Made by a program: the position numbers and the translations under genes
Assembly: GCA_017304475.1 (NCBI GenBank)
Contig: JAFKKV010000010.1
Location: 248,001-312,000 of the forward strand
Direction: 5' to 3'
From: Hyphomicrobiales bacterium
Lineage (GTDB): Bacteria; Pseudomonadota; Alphaproteobacteria; Rhizobiales; Phreatobacteraceae
Length of the DNA stretch: 64,000 nt
In this document: piece after piece, positions 16,402-24,585 of the stretch
Layout: each line of letters opens with the position of its first letter
Position numbering within the stretch: position 1 is the stretch's first letter
Notes under the pieces: generated by a model
What the model was told of the DNA's origin: nothing
Databases searched by the model: none
Seen by the model: the letters and a program-made list of their open reading frames with translations, nothing else

Positions 16402-17605
16402 CGACATGCCAAGCGTGATGCGCCTGCACCCATCCACTCTCACCCCCGCCTCGGCCGCACCATCGGTCGAGGCGTCGGCCTGTCGCATCAGTGTCGTGCC
16501 GGCCGCCGATCTGCCCTTTGTCGGCTGGCCGTCCAACCGGTCGGCCGAGACCACCGGCCATGTCTTCCAGTCGCTCGAATTCGTCACGCTCTGGTGCGAG
16601 ACGATCGGCCTCGAGCGCGGCGCACGCGGCTTCGGCGTAATCGTCACGCTCGCCGACGGCACACCGGTGCTCTACCTGCCGCTCGCCGTCGAAACGCGGC
16701 TCGGCCTCGCCGTGCTCCGCTTCATGGATGGCGGCGTGGCCGCCGTGAACGCACCGATCCTGGCCGGCGACATGGACCTGGCCCCCGGCGCGCTGCTCTC
16801 GCTCTGGCCGCAGATCCTGCGCGCCCTGCCCCCGGTCGATGCCGTCGATCTCGGCAAGATCCCGGGCCAGGTGAAGGAGCGGCGCAATCCGCTGGTCGAT
16901 CTCGCCCCCGTCGATACCGGCGCGACGAGCGGCCTCGTCGACATTGCCGGGCAGCGCTTCGACGATTACGCGGCGACCAAGGCGCGGCGCACCGAGATCG
17001 GCAAGATCGAGAGCCGGCGCCGGCAAATGGCGCGCCTGGGCCCGGTCTCCTTCACGGTGGCCGGTTCGGCCGGCGAGGCCGCGAGCCTGTTCGAGACACT
17101 GATCGCGCTCAGGCGGCGGCAATTGCTCAAGCGCCATGGCCATGACCGCTTCGAGGCGAGCGGCGCGCTCGCCTTCTATCGCGGCGCCCTGTCGGAGGGC
17201 CGGCTCGGCAAGCTCGCCGACATCGCCGCCGAACGCTGCGGCGAGACCGTGACCGCCTCCCTGCTCGGTTTTGTCGAGCCCGATTGCTTCTGGTTCGCGC
17301 TGACCGCCCACGAAACCGAAACCTATGGCCGCTTCTCCAGCAGCCCGCGGCTGCTGGTCGGGCTGATCCGCCGGTCCTTCAGCCTCGGTCACCGGGCCTT
17401 CGATCTCGGTGCGGACAACCCGGCCTACCGGGAGCTCTGGGCGACACGGTCCATCCCCCTGCTCGAACATGCCGCCAGCGTCACCTGGCGTGGCCCGCTC
17501 TATTTCGCCCTCAGGCGCACCAGGCGGGCTTTCGCGGCCTGGCGGCAGTCGGATTTCGCCAGATGGGCGCGGGCACTGCTGGCGCCGAAAACCAGCGGGC
17601 CTTAA
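16385..17605 (+). CDS. GNAT-superfamily, FemAB/CelD-like protein
   Basis: A 406-residue protein of the Acetyltransf_6 (BcsL/CelD) group: N-terminal GNAT-like half with HVFQSLEFVTLWCETIG, a basic linker around TKARRTEIGKIESRRRQMARL (about residues 200-220), and a second GNAT half with ALRRRQLLKRHG and FDLGADNPAYRELW. Such proteins occur in cellulose and exopolysaccharide loci and resemble FemABX aminoacyl transferases. It overlaps the preceding gene by 17 bases with this start; ATGs at 16406 and 16418 are alternatives. Its stop shares TTAA with the convergent glycosyltransferase gene. Beside an aminoacyl-carrier ligase operon, a role moving an aminoacyl or acyl group to the polysaccharide is an attractive guess. 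Confidence 0.75.
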   Translation: MTTPSDDMPSVMRLHPSTLTPASAAPSVEASACRISVVPAADLPFVGWPSNRSAETTGHVFQSLEFVTLWCETIGLERGARGFGVIVTLADGTPVLYLPLAVETRLGLAVLRFMDGGVAAVNAPILAGDMDLAPGALLSLWPQILRALPPVDAVDLGKIPGQVKERRNPLVDLAPVDTGATSGLVDIAGQRFDDYAATKARRTEIGKIESRRRQMARLGPVSFTVAGSAGEAASLFETLIALRRRQLLKRHGHDRFEASGALAFYRGALSEGRLGKLADIAAERCGETVTASLLGFVEPDCFWFALTAHETETYGRFSSSPRLLVGLIRRSFSLGHRAFDLGADNPAYRELWATRSIPLLEHAASVTWRGPLYFALRRTRRAFAAWRQSDFARWARALLAPKTSGP

Positions 17606-18744
17606 TCCGGCCGTACCCGGCCCGGACCGGCCTGCTCGCGGCGCTCCGCCGGCTGCAGTCCGGCATCCACCACGGCGAGCGCGTCGCGCCAGGCCGCCGG
17701 CTCGTCGATCGATCCGGTGGGCAGGCCCGCGTCGCGCGCCGCCATGACGGCAAGGGCCAGGTCCTCGACCGTGGCGTCGGTCGGCGCCAGGCGAAGGCGG
17801 CCCTCCCGCAGCAAGCGCAGATAGGTGGGATGATGGTCGAATGCGTCGGCCTCGCGCGGCGCATTGACCACCAGCGGCCGGCCGGACGCGGACGCCGCCA
17901 GCACGCTCGCGCGCCGCGACGTCAAGCCTTCGGCGAAGGCGTAGAGAAAGACGTCGACCTGGTCGAACAGGCCGAACACCTCCGCGTCCTCGGCGACATA
18001 GCCGGTGACGAGAACCCGGTCGGCAAGGCCGAGCGCGGCGACCCGCGCCTGGAAATCCTCCTCCACCCGATCGCTGCCCTTCACGAATGAGCCGATGAAG
18101 GCGACGAAGGGGTCCTCGCCCCGGTCGCGCAGCGCGGCAGCGACGTCGAGCACCAGGGTCGACTGCTTCTTCGGATAGATCGAGCCGAAATGGCCGAGCA
18201 CCAGGCGGCCCTCCGCCCGCGCGCGGTCGAGCGTCGCCGTGGCCCGCGACGGCGACGTCTTGGCCGGACGCACCAGATTGGGCGGGATCGGCACGATGCC
18301 GCGCCGGCCGGTGGTGAGACGCGAGACCGGGCTCGCCGCAAATTGCCGCGCGACCTCGGGCGAGGAGAACAGCACCATGGTGGCCAGCGGCAGGAGCGGC
18401 GCATAGCTCGCCCGCCGCTTCCAGTCGAGATCGGCCCATTCGTGCAGGATCACCACGACATCCCGGCGGCTGGCGCGGGCGAGAGTGGCGGCCAGCACCG
18501 GTTCGGCCAACTTCGCCTTCCAGGCCACCACCGGCAGGTTCAGCACCAGCGCATCGGCATTTCCGAGCGCGTTTCGAAGGCGGCCGAGATCACGATCCAG
18601 CACCGCGGTCGTGGCGCGCGGCCCGGCGGTCGATGCCAGCCGGCGGGCGAAAGCTTCGACGCCGCAGGGCGTCGTGCTGTCCGATATCATGACCAGCATG
18701 CGCGACGCCGCCACCGGCACGGCCAAGGAGGCTGCCTGGCTCAT
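17602..18744 (-). CDS. Glycosyltransferase, GT4-like
   Basis: A 380-residue GT-B fold enzyme. The N-terminal domain starts MLVMISDSTTPCGVEAFARRL; the C-terminal donor domain holds LVLGHFGSIYPKKQS, a strand-turn typical of GT4, then VLVTGYVAEDAEVFGLFDQVDVFLYAFAEG, matching the conserved region before the donor-binding EX7E site, here with an acidic residue but a degenerate second half. It is on minus, overlapping the upstream GT2 gene by ATGA, so the two are translationally coupled. Sugar donor and acceptor are unknown; it should add one sugar of the exopolysaccharide repeat. Confidence 0.8.
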   Translation of the reverse strand: MSQAASLAVPVAASRMLVMISDSTTPCGVEAFARRLASTAGPRATTAVLDRDLGRLRNALGNADALVLNLPVVAWKAKLAEPVLAATLARASRRDVVVILHEWADLDWKRRASYAPLLPLATMVLFSSPEVARQFAASPVSRLTTGRRGIVPIPPNLVRPAKTSPSRATATLDRARAEGRLVLGHFGSIYPKKQSTLVLDVAAALRDRGEDPFVAFIGSFVKGSDRVEEDFQARVAALGLADRVLVTGYVAEDAEVFGLFDQVDVFLYAFAEGLTSRRASVLAASASGRPLVVNAPREADAFDHHPTYLRLLREGRLRLAPTDATVEDLALAVMAARDAGLPTGSIDEPAAWRDALAVVDAGLQPAERREQAGPGRVRPD

Positions 18745-19673
18745 GAGGAGGGCGTGCCGGCCGCCCGATAGGGCTGCGGTTCCTGGCCGAAAATGCCGCC
18801 GATGCGGCCGGCGGCGACCGCCAGCGGATGCGCGGCGACCAGCGGATTGCCGGTCTTGACCAGCACGCCGACGGCGCGCGCCAGCGACAGGGGCAGGATC
18901 GCGAGATCCTTCGCCAGGATGCGTGCGAGGCCGCGCGCGCCCGGCGCGTTCTTGCGGTCGACCGCGCGATTGATCGCACCGATCCTCAGGCCCCGCTTGA
19001 CGATCCAGCCGACCTTGGCGCGTTCCGCCGGCACCGTCTCGGTGATGACGGCCTCGGCGGTCCAATAGGACCTGAACCCGGCGCGCCGGCAACGCGTGAA
19101 GAAGTCCATGTCGCCGCCGCCGAGGAAATTGAACCGGGGATCGAAAGCCGGACGACCGAGCCGCTCGAACACGCGCCGGCGCATCAGGCAATTGCCGCTG
19201 CCATAGATCATCTCGACCGGCCCGCTGGTTTCGTAGGCCGGCCAGAACACCGGGTGACGTACCATCAGGGACGGCGCTCCATCGGCGAAGCGCGGCACGA
19301 CAGGGCCACCGACGACATCGACATTCTCGCGCTCCGCCGCCGTGATCATGGCGTCGAGCCAGCCGGGCGACGCGACCTCGTCGTCGTCGATCATCAGGAA
19401 ATATTCGGCCGCGGGAAAGGCGTCGAGCGCGGTTGCAAAGCCGGCATTGATCGCGTGGACATTGCCCTGCGCCGCCTCCACGACACAGAGCCCGGCAAGC
19501 TCGCCGGCGTCGAGCACGGCCCGCGCGACGGCAGCGCCGGCGCCGCCCGCCGCATCGTTCTCGACAATCACCACGGCGAAACCCAGGGGGCTCGTCTGCT
19601 GGCGAAGCGAAGCAAGGGTCGCCGCCAGCATTTCCGGCCGGCGAAACGTCGGCACCACGACCACGGCGCGCAT
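18741..19673 (-). CDS. Glycosyltransferase family 2
   Basis: A 310-residue GT-A enzyme. It begins MRAVVVVPTFRRPEMLAATL, the nucleotide-binding start of GT2, followed by GNVHAINAGFATAL and the metal-binding DxD-type motif MIDDDEVA (about residue 95), then GGPVVPRF and a catalytic-base region FLGGGDMDFFTRCRRAGF. The start at 19673 is chosen for its GGACAGG ribosome binding site six bases away; ATGs at 19739 and 19763 would add a low-complexity extension. A hydrophobic stretch near the C terminus may touch the membrane. The gene is first of a two-gene minus unit with the GT4-like gene. Confidence 0.88.
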   Translation of the reverse strand: MRAVVVVPTFRRPEMLAATLASLRQQTSPLGFAVVIVENDAAGGAGAAVARAVLDAGELAGLCVVEAAQGNVHAINAGFATALDAFPAAEYFLMIDDDEVASPGWLDAMITAAERENVDVVGGPVVPRFADGAPSLMVRHPVFWPAYETSGPVEMIYGSGNCLMRRRVFERLGRPAFDPRFNFLGGGDMDFFTRCRRAGFRSYWTAEAVITETVPAERAKVGWIVKRGLRIGAINRAVDRKNAPGARGLARILAKDLAILPLSLARAVGVLVKTGNPLVAAHPLAVAAGRIGGIFGQEPQPYRAAGTPSS

Positions 19674-19974
19674 TGCCGACCTGTCCAAATCTCGGCTCGA
19701 CGCGAGTTCTCGATTCGATGCAACTATAGGCTTAGGCATCGTCTCGCCCGGGGACAAATCCATGGTCGGGTTCTCGTTCTGGATCAAGAATGCGGCCTGG
19801 CGGCCTGCTGGACAAGGCCAGAGCAAGATGCCGGCCGTGGCCTCCCGTTTGCTTACAATTGCATGACCGGATCGAATATTAGGGAATCCATTCCAAGGTG
19901 GCACGCATAGCATGGCGTAGCCGGTCGCGTATCGGACCGGGGCAAGGCGATGGCATGCGATCAAGGAGACGTCG
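19674..19974. other. Divergent intergenic region, GT2 / polysaccharide deacetylase
   Basis: A 301-base gap between divergently transcribed genes, so it should hold both promoters. It is more AT-rich around 19850-19890 than its surroundings. Alternative upstream starts of the GT2 gene reach to 19763. I see no convincing small gene, repeat or terminator. Confidence 0.5.
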
Positions 19975-20823
19975 ATGAGCGACGGTGACAGCGGTTCGCC
20001 GGAGCCGATTGCAGGTCCGGCCACCCGCTTCGGCCGACCGCCGGCTAAGCAAGCTGCCAACAGCAATGGCGACGCGATCATCGATCGGTTCGGCGCGCAT
20101 CTCGGCCATGCCCTCGCCAGACGCCTGCCGGTCAGGTCGATCGCGCTCGGCAACGAGCGGCCGATCGTATCCTTCACTTTCGACGACTTCCCGGCTTCCG
20201 CCCACGAGGTCGGCGCCGGCCTGCTCGAGGCCCATGGCGCGCGCGGTACCTATTTCACCGCCACCGGAATGCTCGGCGAGGCCAATCCGCTCTGGACCGT
20301 CGCCGGCCCCGACGCGGTCGTCGACCTCTATGCGCGCGGCCACGAGATCGGCCTGCACACCCATTCGCATCGCGCCGTCTTCGACATGGCGCGCCGCGAA
20401 TTCGAGGCCGATATCGCCGCCAACCGGGCAGCGCTGCGCCGGCTCATTCCCGGCCTCACCCGCGAGACCTTCGCCTATCCCTATGGCTTTGCCGGCTATG
20501 CGCGCAAGCGTCAGTTGAGCCGCCTCGCCCGCGCCAGCCGCTCGGTCCAGCCGGGCGTCAATGCCGGCAGGCTGGACCTCGATTTCGTCAAGGCGGTCGA
20601 GCTGATCGATTGCGGCTTGACCACGGCCGCGCTGGAGCGGCTGCTCGACGAGGTGGTGGCCCGCCGCGGCTGGCTGGTCTTCCTGACCCACGATATCGCC
20701 GCCGAGCCGACCCGCTTCGGCGCCTCGCCGGACCTCGTCACGGCGGCCCTCGAAGGCGCCCGCCGGCGCGGCATCGACATCCTGCCCATGTGCGACGCCC
20801 TGGATCGCATCGGCGCCGCCTGA
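19975..20823 (+). CDS. Polysaccharide deacetylase (NodB-type, CE4)
   Basis: A 282-residue protein with the NodB homology domain. Motif 1 is FTFDDFP with Asp70 as catalytic base and Asp71 as metal ligand; motif 2 is HTHSH with His128 and His132 as metal ligands; FAYPYGFAGY gives motif 3. A late FLTHDIA segment supplies the final His. No signal peptide is seen, so it may act in the cytosol on lipid-linked intermediates, or its start may be misplaced. A good ribosome binding site (AAGGAGACGTCG) precedes the ATG. It probably N- or O-deacetylates a sugar of the exopolysaccharide. Confidence 0.87.
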   Translation: MSDGDSGSPEPIAGPATRFGRPPAKQAANSNGDAIIDRFGAHLGHALARRLPVRSIALGNERPIVSFTFDDFPASAHEVGAGLLEAHGARGTYFTATGMLGEANPLWTVAGPDAVVDLYARGHEIGLHTHSHRAVFDMARREFEADIAANRAALRRLIPGLTRETFAYPYGFAGYARKRQLSRLARASRSVQPGVNAGRLDLDFVKAVELIDCGLTTAALERLLDEVVARRGWLVFLTHDIAAEPTRFGASPDLVTAALEGARRRGIDILPMCDALDRIGAA

Positions 20824-20903
20824 CCAGGCCACGCCTGCTCCATTCCCCTCCTGACATGCTCCGACACCGCACAGATCGTGCTGGCCTCTTCCTTGCGCAG
20901 ACA

Positions 20904-20927
20904 GAACACAGTTCCACGGGTGTGTTC
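20904..20927. promoter_or_regulatory. Inverted repeat upstream of the Wzz-type gene
   Basis: GAACACA and TGTGTTC form perfect 7-base arms around a 10-base spacer, 53 bases before the start codon. Arms and spacer suit a dimeric regulator spaced about 1.5 helical turns. The bound protein is unknown. Confidence 0.35.
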
Positions 20928-20980
20928 CAATTCGGGACGCGGTTAAACGCTTCGTTCCGGGTCGGCAGGAAAGGCAAGTC

Positions 20981-22471
20981 ATGTACGACGACGATCGGGC
21001 CGAGCCCATCGCGCCGCGTCCGGCGCCGCAACAGACCGGCAAGGTGCTGGGCGGCCTGGATATCATCGGTGCGCTCCGCCGCTACTGGATCCTGATTGCC
21101 ATCCTCGGCCCCCTATTTGCCGTCGGCGCCTTCGTCGCCTCCCAGTTCGCCACGCCGCGCTTCATGGCCACCGCGCAGATCTATATCGATCCACGCGGCC
21201 TGCAGGTGCTCGACAGCGACCCGAATTCACGCCAGCAGGATTCCAACACGGCGATCAATTTCGTCGAAAGCCAGGTCCGCATCATCACCTCGCAAAGCGT
21301 CCTGGCCCGTGTCGTCGACGGCGAGCGCCTGGCCGACGATCCCGAATTCGGCGGCGGTGGCGCCGGCGGCGCGCCCTGGGCCGTCGCCCTGCTGAAGAGC
21401 CTCGGCCTCAAGCGCGAGGTCCAGGAGAGCCTGGAGGTGCGCGAGCAGTCGGCGCTCGCCGCCCTCTATGATCGCGTCGTCGTGCGCCGCCCGGAGCGCA
21501 CCTTCGTGATCGAGGTCACCGCCCGCGCCGCTTCCGGCGAGAAGGCCGCCCAGATCGCCAATGCCGTGGCCCATGCCTATATCGATTCCCAGACCGCGGC
21601 CCGCTCCGAGGCGGCCCGGCGCGCCACCCTGTCGCTGACCAACCGGCTCGACGAATTGCGCGACCGCGTCCGCGTCGCCGAAGAGAAGGTCGAGGATTTC
21701 CGCCGCCGCAACGGCCTGGTCGGGACCCGCACCCAGCTCGTCAGCGAACAGCAGCTGACCGATACCAATACCGCGCTGAGCCAGGCCCAGGCCCGCGTCG
21801 GCGAAGCCCAGGCGCGCAACGACCAGATCCGCCAGGCGCTGCGCAATGTCGGCCAGGCGAGCGCATTGCCGGAAGCGGTGGTTTCGCCGACGATCGCCGC
21901 GCTGCGCGGCCAGCAGGCCGAAGCCCGCCGCCGGCTCGCCGATGCCTCGACCGAATTCGGCCCGCGCCATCCGAGCGTCCGCAATGCCCAGGCGCAGGTC
22001 GCCGATCTCGAGCGCGGCATCGCCGAAGAACTCGGCCGCATTGCCCAGTCGGCGCGCGCCGATCTCGAGCGTGCCAAGGCGTCCGAGGCCGCCCAGCGCC
22101 GCATCGTCGATCAGCTCAGCAACCAGGCCTCCGACGCCGGCCAGGCCTTCGTCCAGCTGCGCGAAATGCAGCGCGAGGTCGACGTCAACCGCAACCTGCT
22201 CAATTCGTTCCTGAGCCGCTCGCGCGAAACCAGCGAGCTGGAGCGGATCGACACCAATACGGCGCGCATCATCACCGTCGCCCAGCCGCCCCGCAACCGC
22301 ACCTTCCCGCCGCGCGGCGTGGTCGTCGCGGCGGCCGGCTTCGTCGGCGGCATAGGCACCGGCGCGGCGCTCGCTCTGCTGCTCGCCATGGTCTTTCCGG
22401 GATCGGTGCCGACACCGGCGGGGCGTGCGACAAGCACTCAGCGCCTGCCGGTCGCACGGCTGGTCCACTAG
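20981..22471 (+). CDS. Wzz/GumC-type polysaccharide chain-length (co-polymerase) protein
   Basis: A 496-residue inner-membrane protein. One membrane segment lies at about residues 30-55 (YWILIAILGPLFAVGAFVAS) and the second near 445-470 (GVVVAAAGFVGGIGTGAALAL), bounding a long periplasmic coiled-coil region rich in Ala, Arg, Glu and Gln. The Wzz domain ATAQIYIDPRGLQVL and the PxxPxxP-like region PPRNRTFPPRG before the second segment are typical of polysaccharide co-polymerases. There is no BY-kinase (Walker A) domain after it, so it is the kinase-less kind. It should set polymer length or bridge to export. Confidence 0.9.
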   Translation: MYDDDRAEPIAPRPAPQQTGKVLGGLDIIGALRRYWILIAILGPLFAVGAFVASQFATPRFMATAQIYIDPRGLQVLDSDPNSRQQDSNTAINFVESQVRIITSQSVLARVVDGERLADDPEFGGGGAGGAPWAVALLKSLGLKREVQESLEVREQSALAALYDRVVVRRPERTFVIEVTARAASGEKAAQIANAVAHAYIDSQTAARSEAARRATLSLTNRLDELRDRVRVAEEKVEDFRRRNGLVGTRTQLVSEQQLTDTNTALSQAQARVGEAQARNDQIRQALRNVGQASALPEAVVSPTIAALRGQQAEARRRLADASTEFGPRHPSVRNAQAQVADLERGIAEELGRIAQSARADLERAKASEAAQRRIVDQLSNQASDAGQAFVQLREMQREVDVNRNLLNSFLSRSRETSELERIDTNTARIITVAQPPRNRTFPPRGVVVAAAGFVGGIGTGAALALLLAMVFPGSVPTPAGRATSTQRLPVARLVH

Positions 22472-22489
22472 GTCACGGTTGCCATCGCC

Positions 22490-23269
22490 ATGCCCAACGG
22501 CTTCGACCAAGCGTTCCGCGCCCTGCCGACGGTGACCATCGGCGGATTGCCGATCACCGTGCTCGATCGCGACCAGACGGCCGACTGGATGATCCGCGCC
22601 GCGCGCGAACATCCCCGGGGCGGGCGGCCGCTCTACCTGACCTCGGCCAATGGCGAAGTCATCGCGCGCGCCGCCGGCGACGCCGAGATCGCCGCCCTGA
22701 TTCTGGCGGCCGACCAGATCGTCGCCGACGGCCAGCCGATGGTGACCGCCTCGCGCTACCTGTGCAGCCAGCCCTTGCCCGAGCGCGTCGGCACCACAGA
22801 CCTGTTCCATGACGTGGCCAGGCGCGCGGTCGAGACCGGCGTCACCTTTTACATGCTGGGCGCCACCGAAGAGGAAAATGCCAGGGCGGTCGCCGCCGCG
22901 CGCCGTCTCTATCCGGGCCTCAGGATCGTCGGCCAGTGCCACGGCTTTCTGAAGGGCGAAGCGCTCGACGCCAAGCTCGCCGAGATCAACGGGCTCGCGC
23001 CGGACATTCTATGGCTCGCCATGGGCGTTCCGCACGAACAGCGCTTCGTCCACAACCATGCCGGCAAGCTCGGCCAGGTCGGCCTGATCAAGACCTCGGG
23101 CGGCCTGTTCAATTTCCTGTCGGGCACCAATCGGCGCGCGCCCGGCTGGATGCAGGCGGCGTCCCTCGAATGGGCCTATCGCGTCTGGCTGGAGCCGCGC
23201 CGGCTGTTCTGGCGCTACGCCGTCACCAATCCCCGGGCGATCTATCTGATGGCCACCCGTTCGGCCTGA
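22490..23269 (+). CDS. WecG/TagA/CpsF family glycosyltransferase (GT26)
   Basis: A 259-residue GT26 enzyme. Features are YLTSANGEVIARA and ADQIVADGQPMV near the N terminus, where the Asp of VADG is the conserved catalytic or binding acid, then FYMLGATEEENARA, GFLKGE and DILWLAMGVPHEQRF, and KTSGGLFNFLSGTNRRAP. The basic, aromatic C-terminal tail (WAYRVWLEPRRLFWRY) probably anchors it to the membrane, where it adds a sugar to a lipid-linked acceptor. It starts 18 bases after the Wzz-type gene and is surely in the same operon. Confidence 0.92.
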   Translation: MPNGFDQAFRALPTVTIGGLPITVLDRDQTADWMIRAAREHPRGGRPLYLTSANGEVIARAAGDAEIAALILAADQIVADGQPMVTASRYLCSQPLPERVGTTDLFHDVARRAVETGVTFYMLGATEEENARAVAAARRLYPGLRIVGQCHGFLKGEALDAKLAEINGLAPDILWLAMGVPHEQRFVHNHAGKLGQVGLIKTSGGLFNFLSGTNRRAPGWMQAASLEWAYRVWLEPRRLFWRYAVTNPRAIYLMATRSA

Positions 23270-23337
23270 GCCGGCCGGGCACGCGCCGCGCGACAGGGCC
23301 CGCACAAGCCGTTTGACAGGGCCAGGACGCTCCACCA

Positions 23338-24570
23338 ATGGTCGAGATCGAGAATTGCGAGAGCGGCGTCCCCACGATGCATCCTGAAATGCCCCGCCGG
23401 ATCGGGATCGTCGAGCCTTCGCCGGTGATGTTGCCGGCCTTCTCCGATGCGCGGCGCGAGCCGACGCGACCCGTCGAGCATCGCGACGCCGATTTCGCGG
23501 CGAAATATGATGCCGAAACCCTGTTCTACGACGCCTTCGCGGATTCCGACCGCCGCATCCTGCTGGTCGGCCCGCCATTCCTGAACCTCAAGCCCGCCCT
23601 CGAACGGATGACGCTGACGGCGAGACCGTCCGGGGCCGCCTGCCCTTTCGAGATCCGCGAAATGGATCGCCACGGCCAGATCCATGTCAGTGCGCCCGAC
23701 GGCACGACGAGCCTGATACTGAGTGCCGCCTTCGGCACCACCGAGATCGCCATCAACCCGAGCGAGGTCGACCTGTTCGCCGGCCGGCGGGTCATGTTCA
23801 CCCAGTCGAAGAACAATCACCTCGGCTGGATCCAGGACTGGGTCCGGTTTTCGCGCGACGTTCACGGCGCCGATGCGGTGCTGATCTACGACAACGGCTC
23901 GACCTCCTATTCCCTCGCCGACCTCGCCGGGGCGCTCGGCGCCCTCGATGGGATCGCCGTCGCGCGCGTCGTGTCCTGGCCCTACAAGTTCGGCCCCCAG
24001 GGTTTCGACGCCAAGCGCTTCTGGGATTCCGACTATGGCCAGCACGGCGTCTGGGAGCACGGCCGCCGGCGCTTCCTGGCTGCCGCGGCGAGCGTGCAAT
24101 GTTCCGACGTCGATGAGCTGATCCTGTCGCGCGACGGCGGCAGCATCTTCGAGGCGGCGGAAAAACAGCGTTTCGGCGTCCTTCGCTATTACGGCCGCTG
24201 GGTGATGGGCATCGAGGGCCGGGAGCCGGCGCCCGACAAGCCCGACAAACGCCATCGCGACTACGGCGTGGTGCGGCGCGAGCGCCCCGTGAAGCGTTTC
24301 GGAGTGATCACCATCGATGCCGACCGCTGCCCGCCGAAATGGACCATCGTGCCGTCGAAATGCCCGCCGGACGCGCAATGGCGGATCCACGCCATCGGCG
24401 GCCATCCGGCCTCGCGGCTGATGACCGACAGGTTTTCCTACCGGCATTTCCGCGAGATCAGCGACAGCTGGAAATATGCCCGCACCGGCCGCGAGACCTA
24501 CGACCCGGCGCTGCACGAGGAAGACCGGCTGCTCGCCGAGCAGGTCGCGCGCGTCCGCTGGGACCGTTGA
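23338..24570 (+). CDS. Glycosyltransferase family 92-like protein
   Basis: A 410-residue protein with the GT92/DUF23-like core: FTQSKNNHLGWIQDWVRF, VLIYDNGSTSYS (about residue 182) and the DxD-like CSDVDELILSR (about 258). After this, GVLRYYGRWVMGIEG and KCPPDAQWRIHAIGG continue the fold. No membrane segment is seen. It follows the GT26 gene by 68 bases on the same strand and faces the flippase gene, whose stop is 15 bases away. It likely adds another sugar in the repeat unit; donor unknown. Confidence 0.72.
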   Translation: MVEIENCESGVPTMHPEMPRRIGIVEPSPVMLPAFSDARREPTRPVEHRDADFAAKYDAETLFYDAFADSDRRILLVGPPFLNLKPALERMTLTARPSGAACPFEIREMDRHGQIHVSAPDGTTSLILSAAFGTTEIAINPSEVDLFAGRRVMFTQSKNNHLGWIQDWVRFSRDVHGADAVLIYDNGSTSYSLADLAGALGALDGIAVARVVSWPYKFGPQGFDAKRFWDSDYGQHGVWEHGRRRFLAAAASVQCSDVDELILSRDGGSIFEAAEKQRFGVLRYYGRWVMGIEGREPAPDKPDKRHRDYGVVRRERPVKRFGVITIDADRCPPKWTIVPSKCPPDAQWRIHAIGGHPASRLMTDRFSYRHFREISDSWKYARTGRETYDPALHEEDRLLAEQVARVRWDR

Positions 24571-24585
24571 CCGGCAAAGGCGGCG

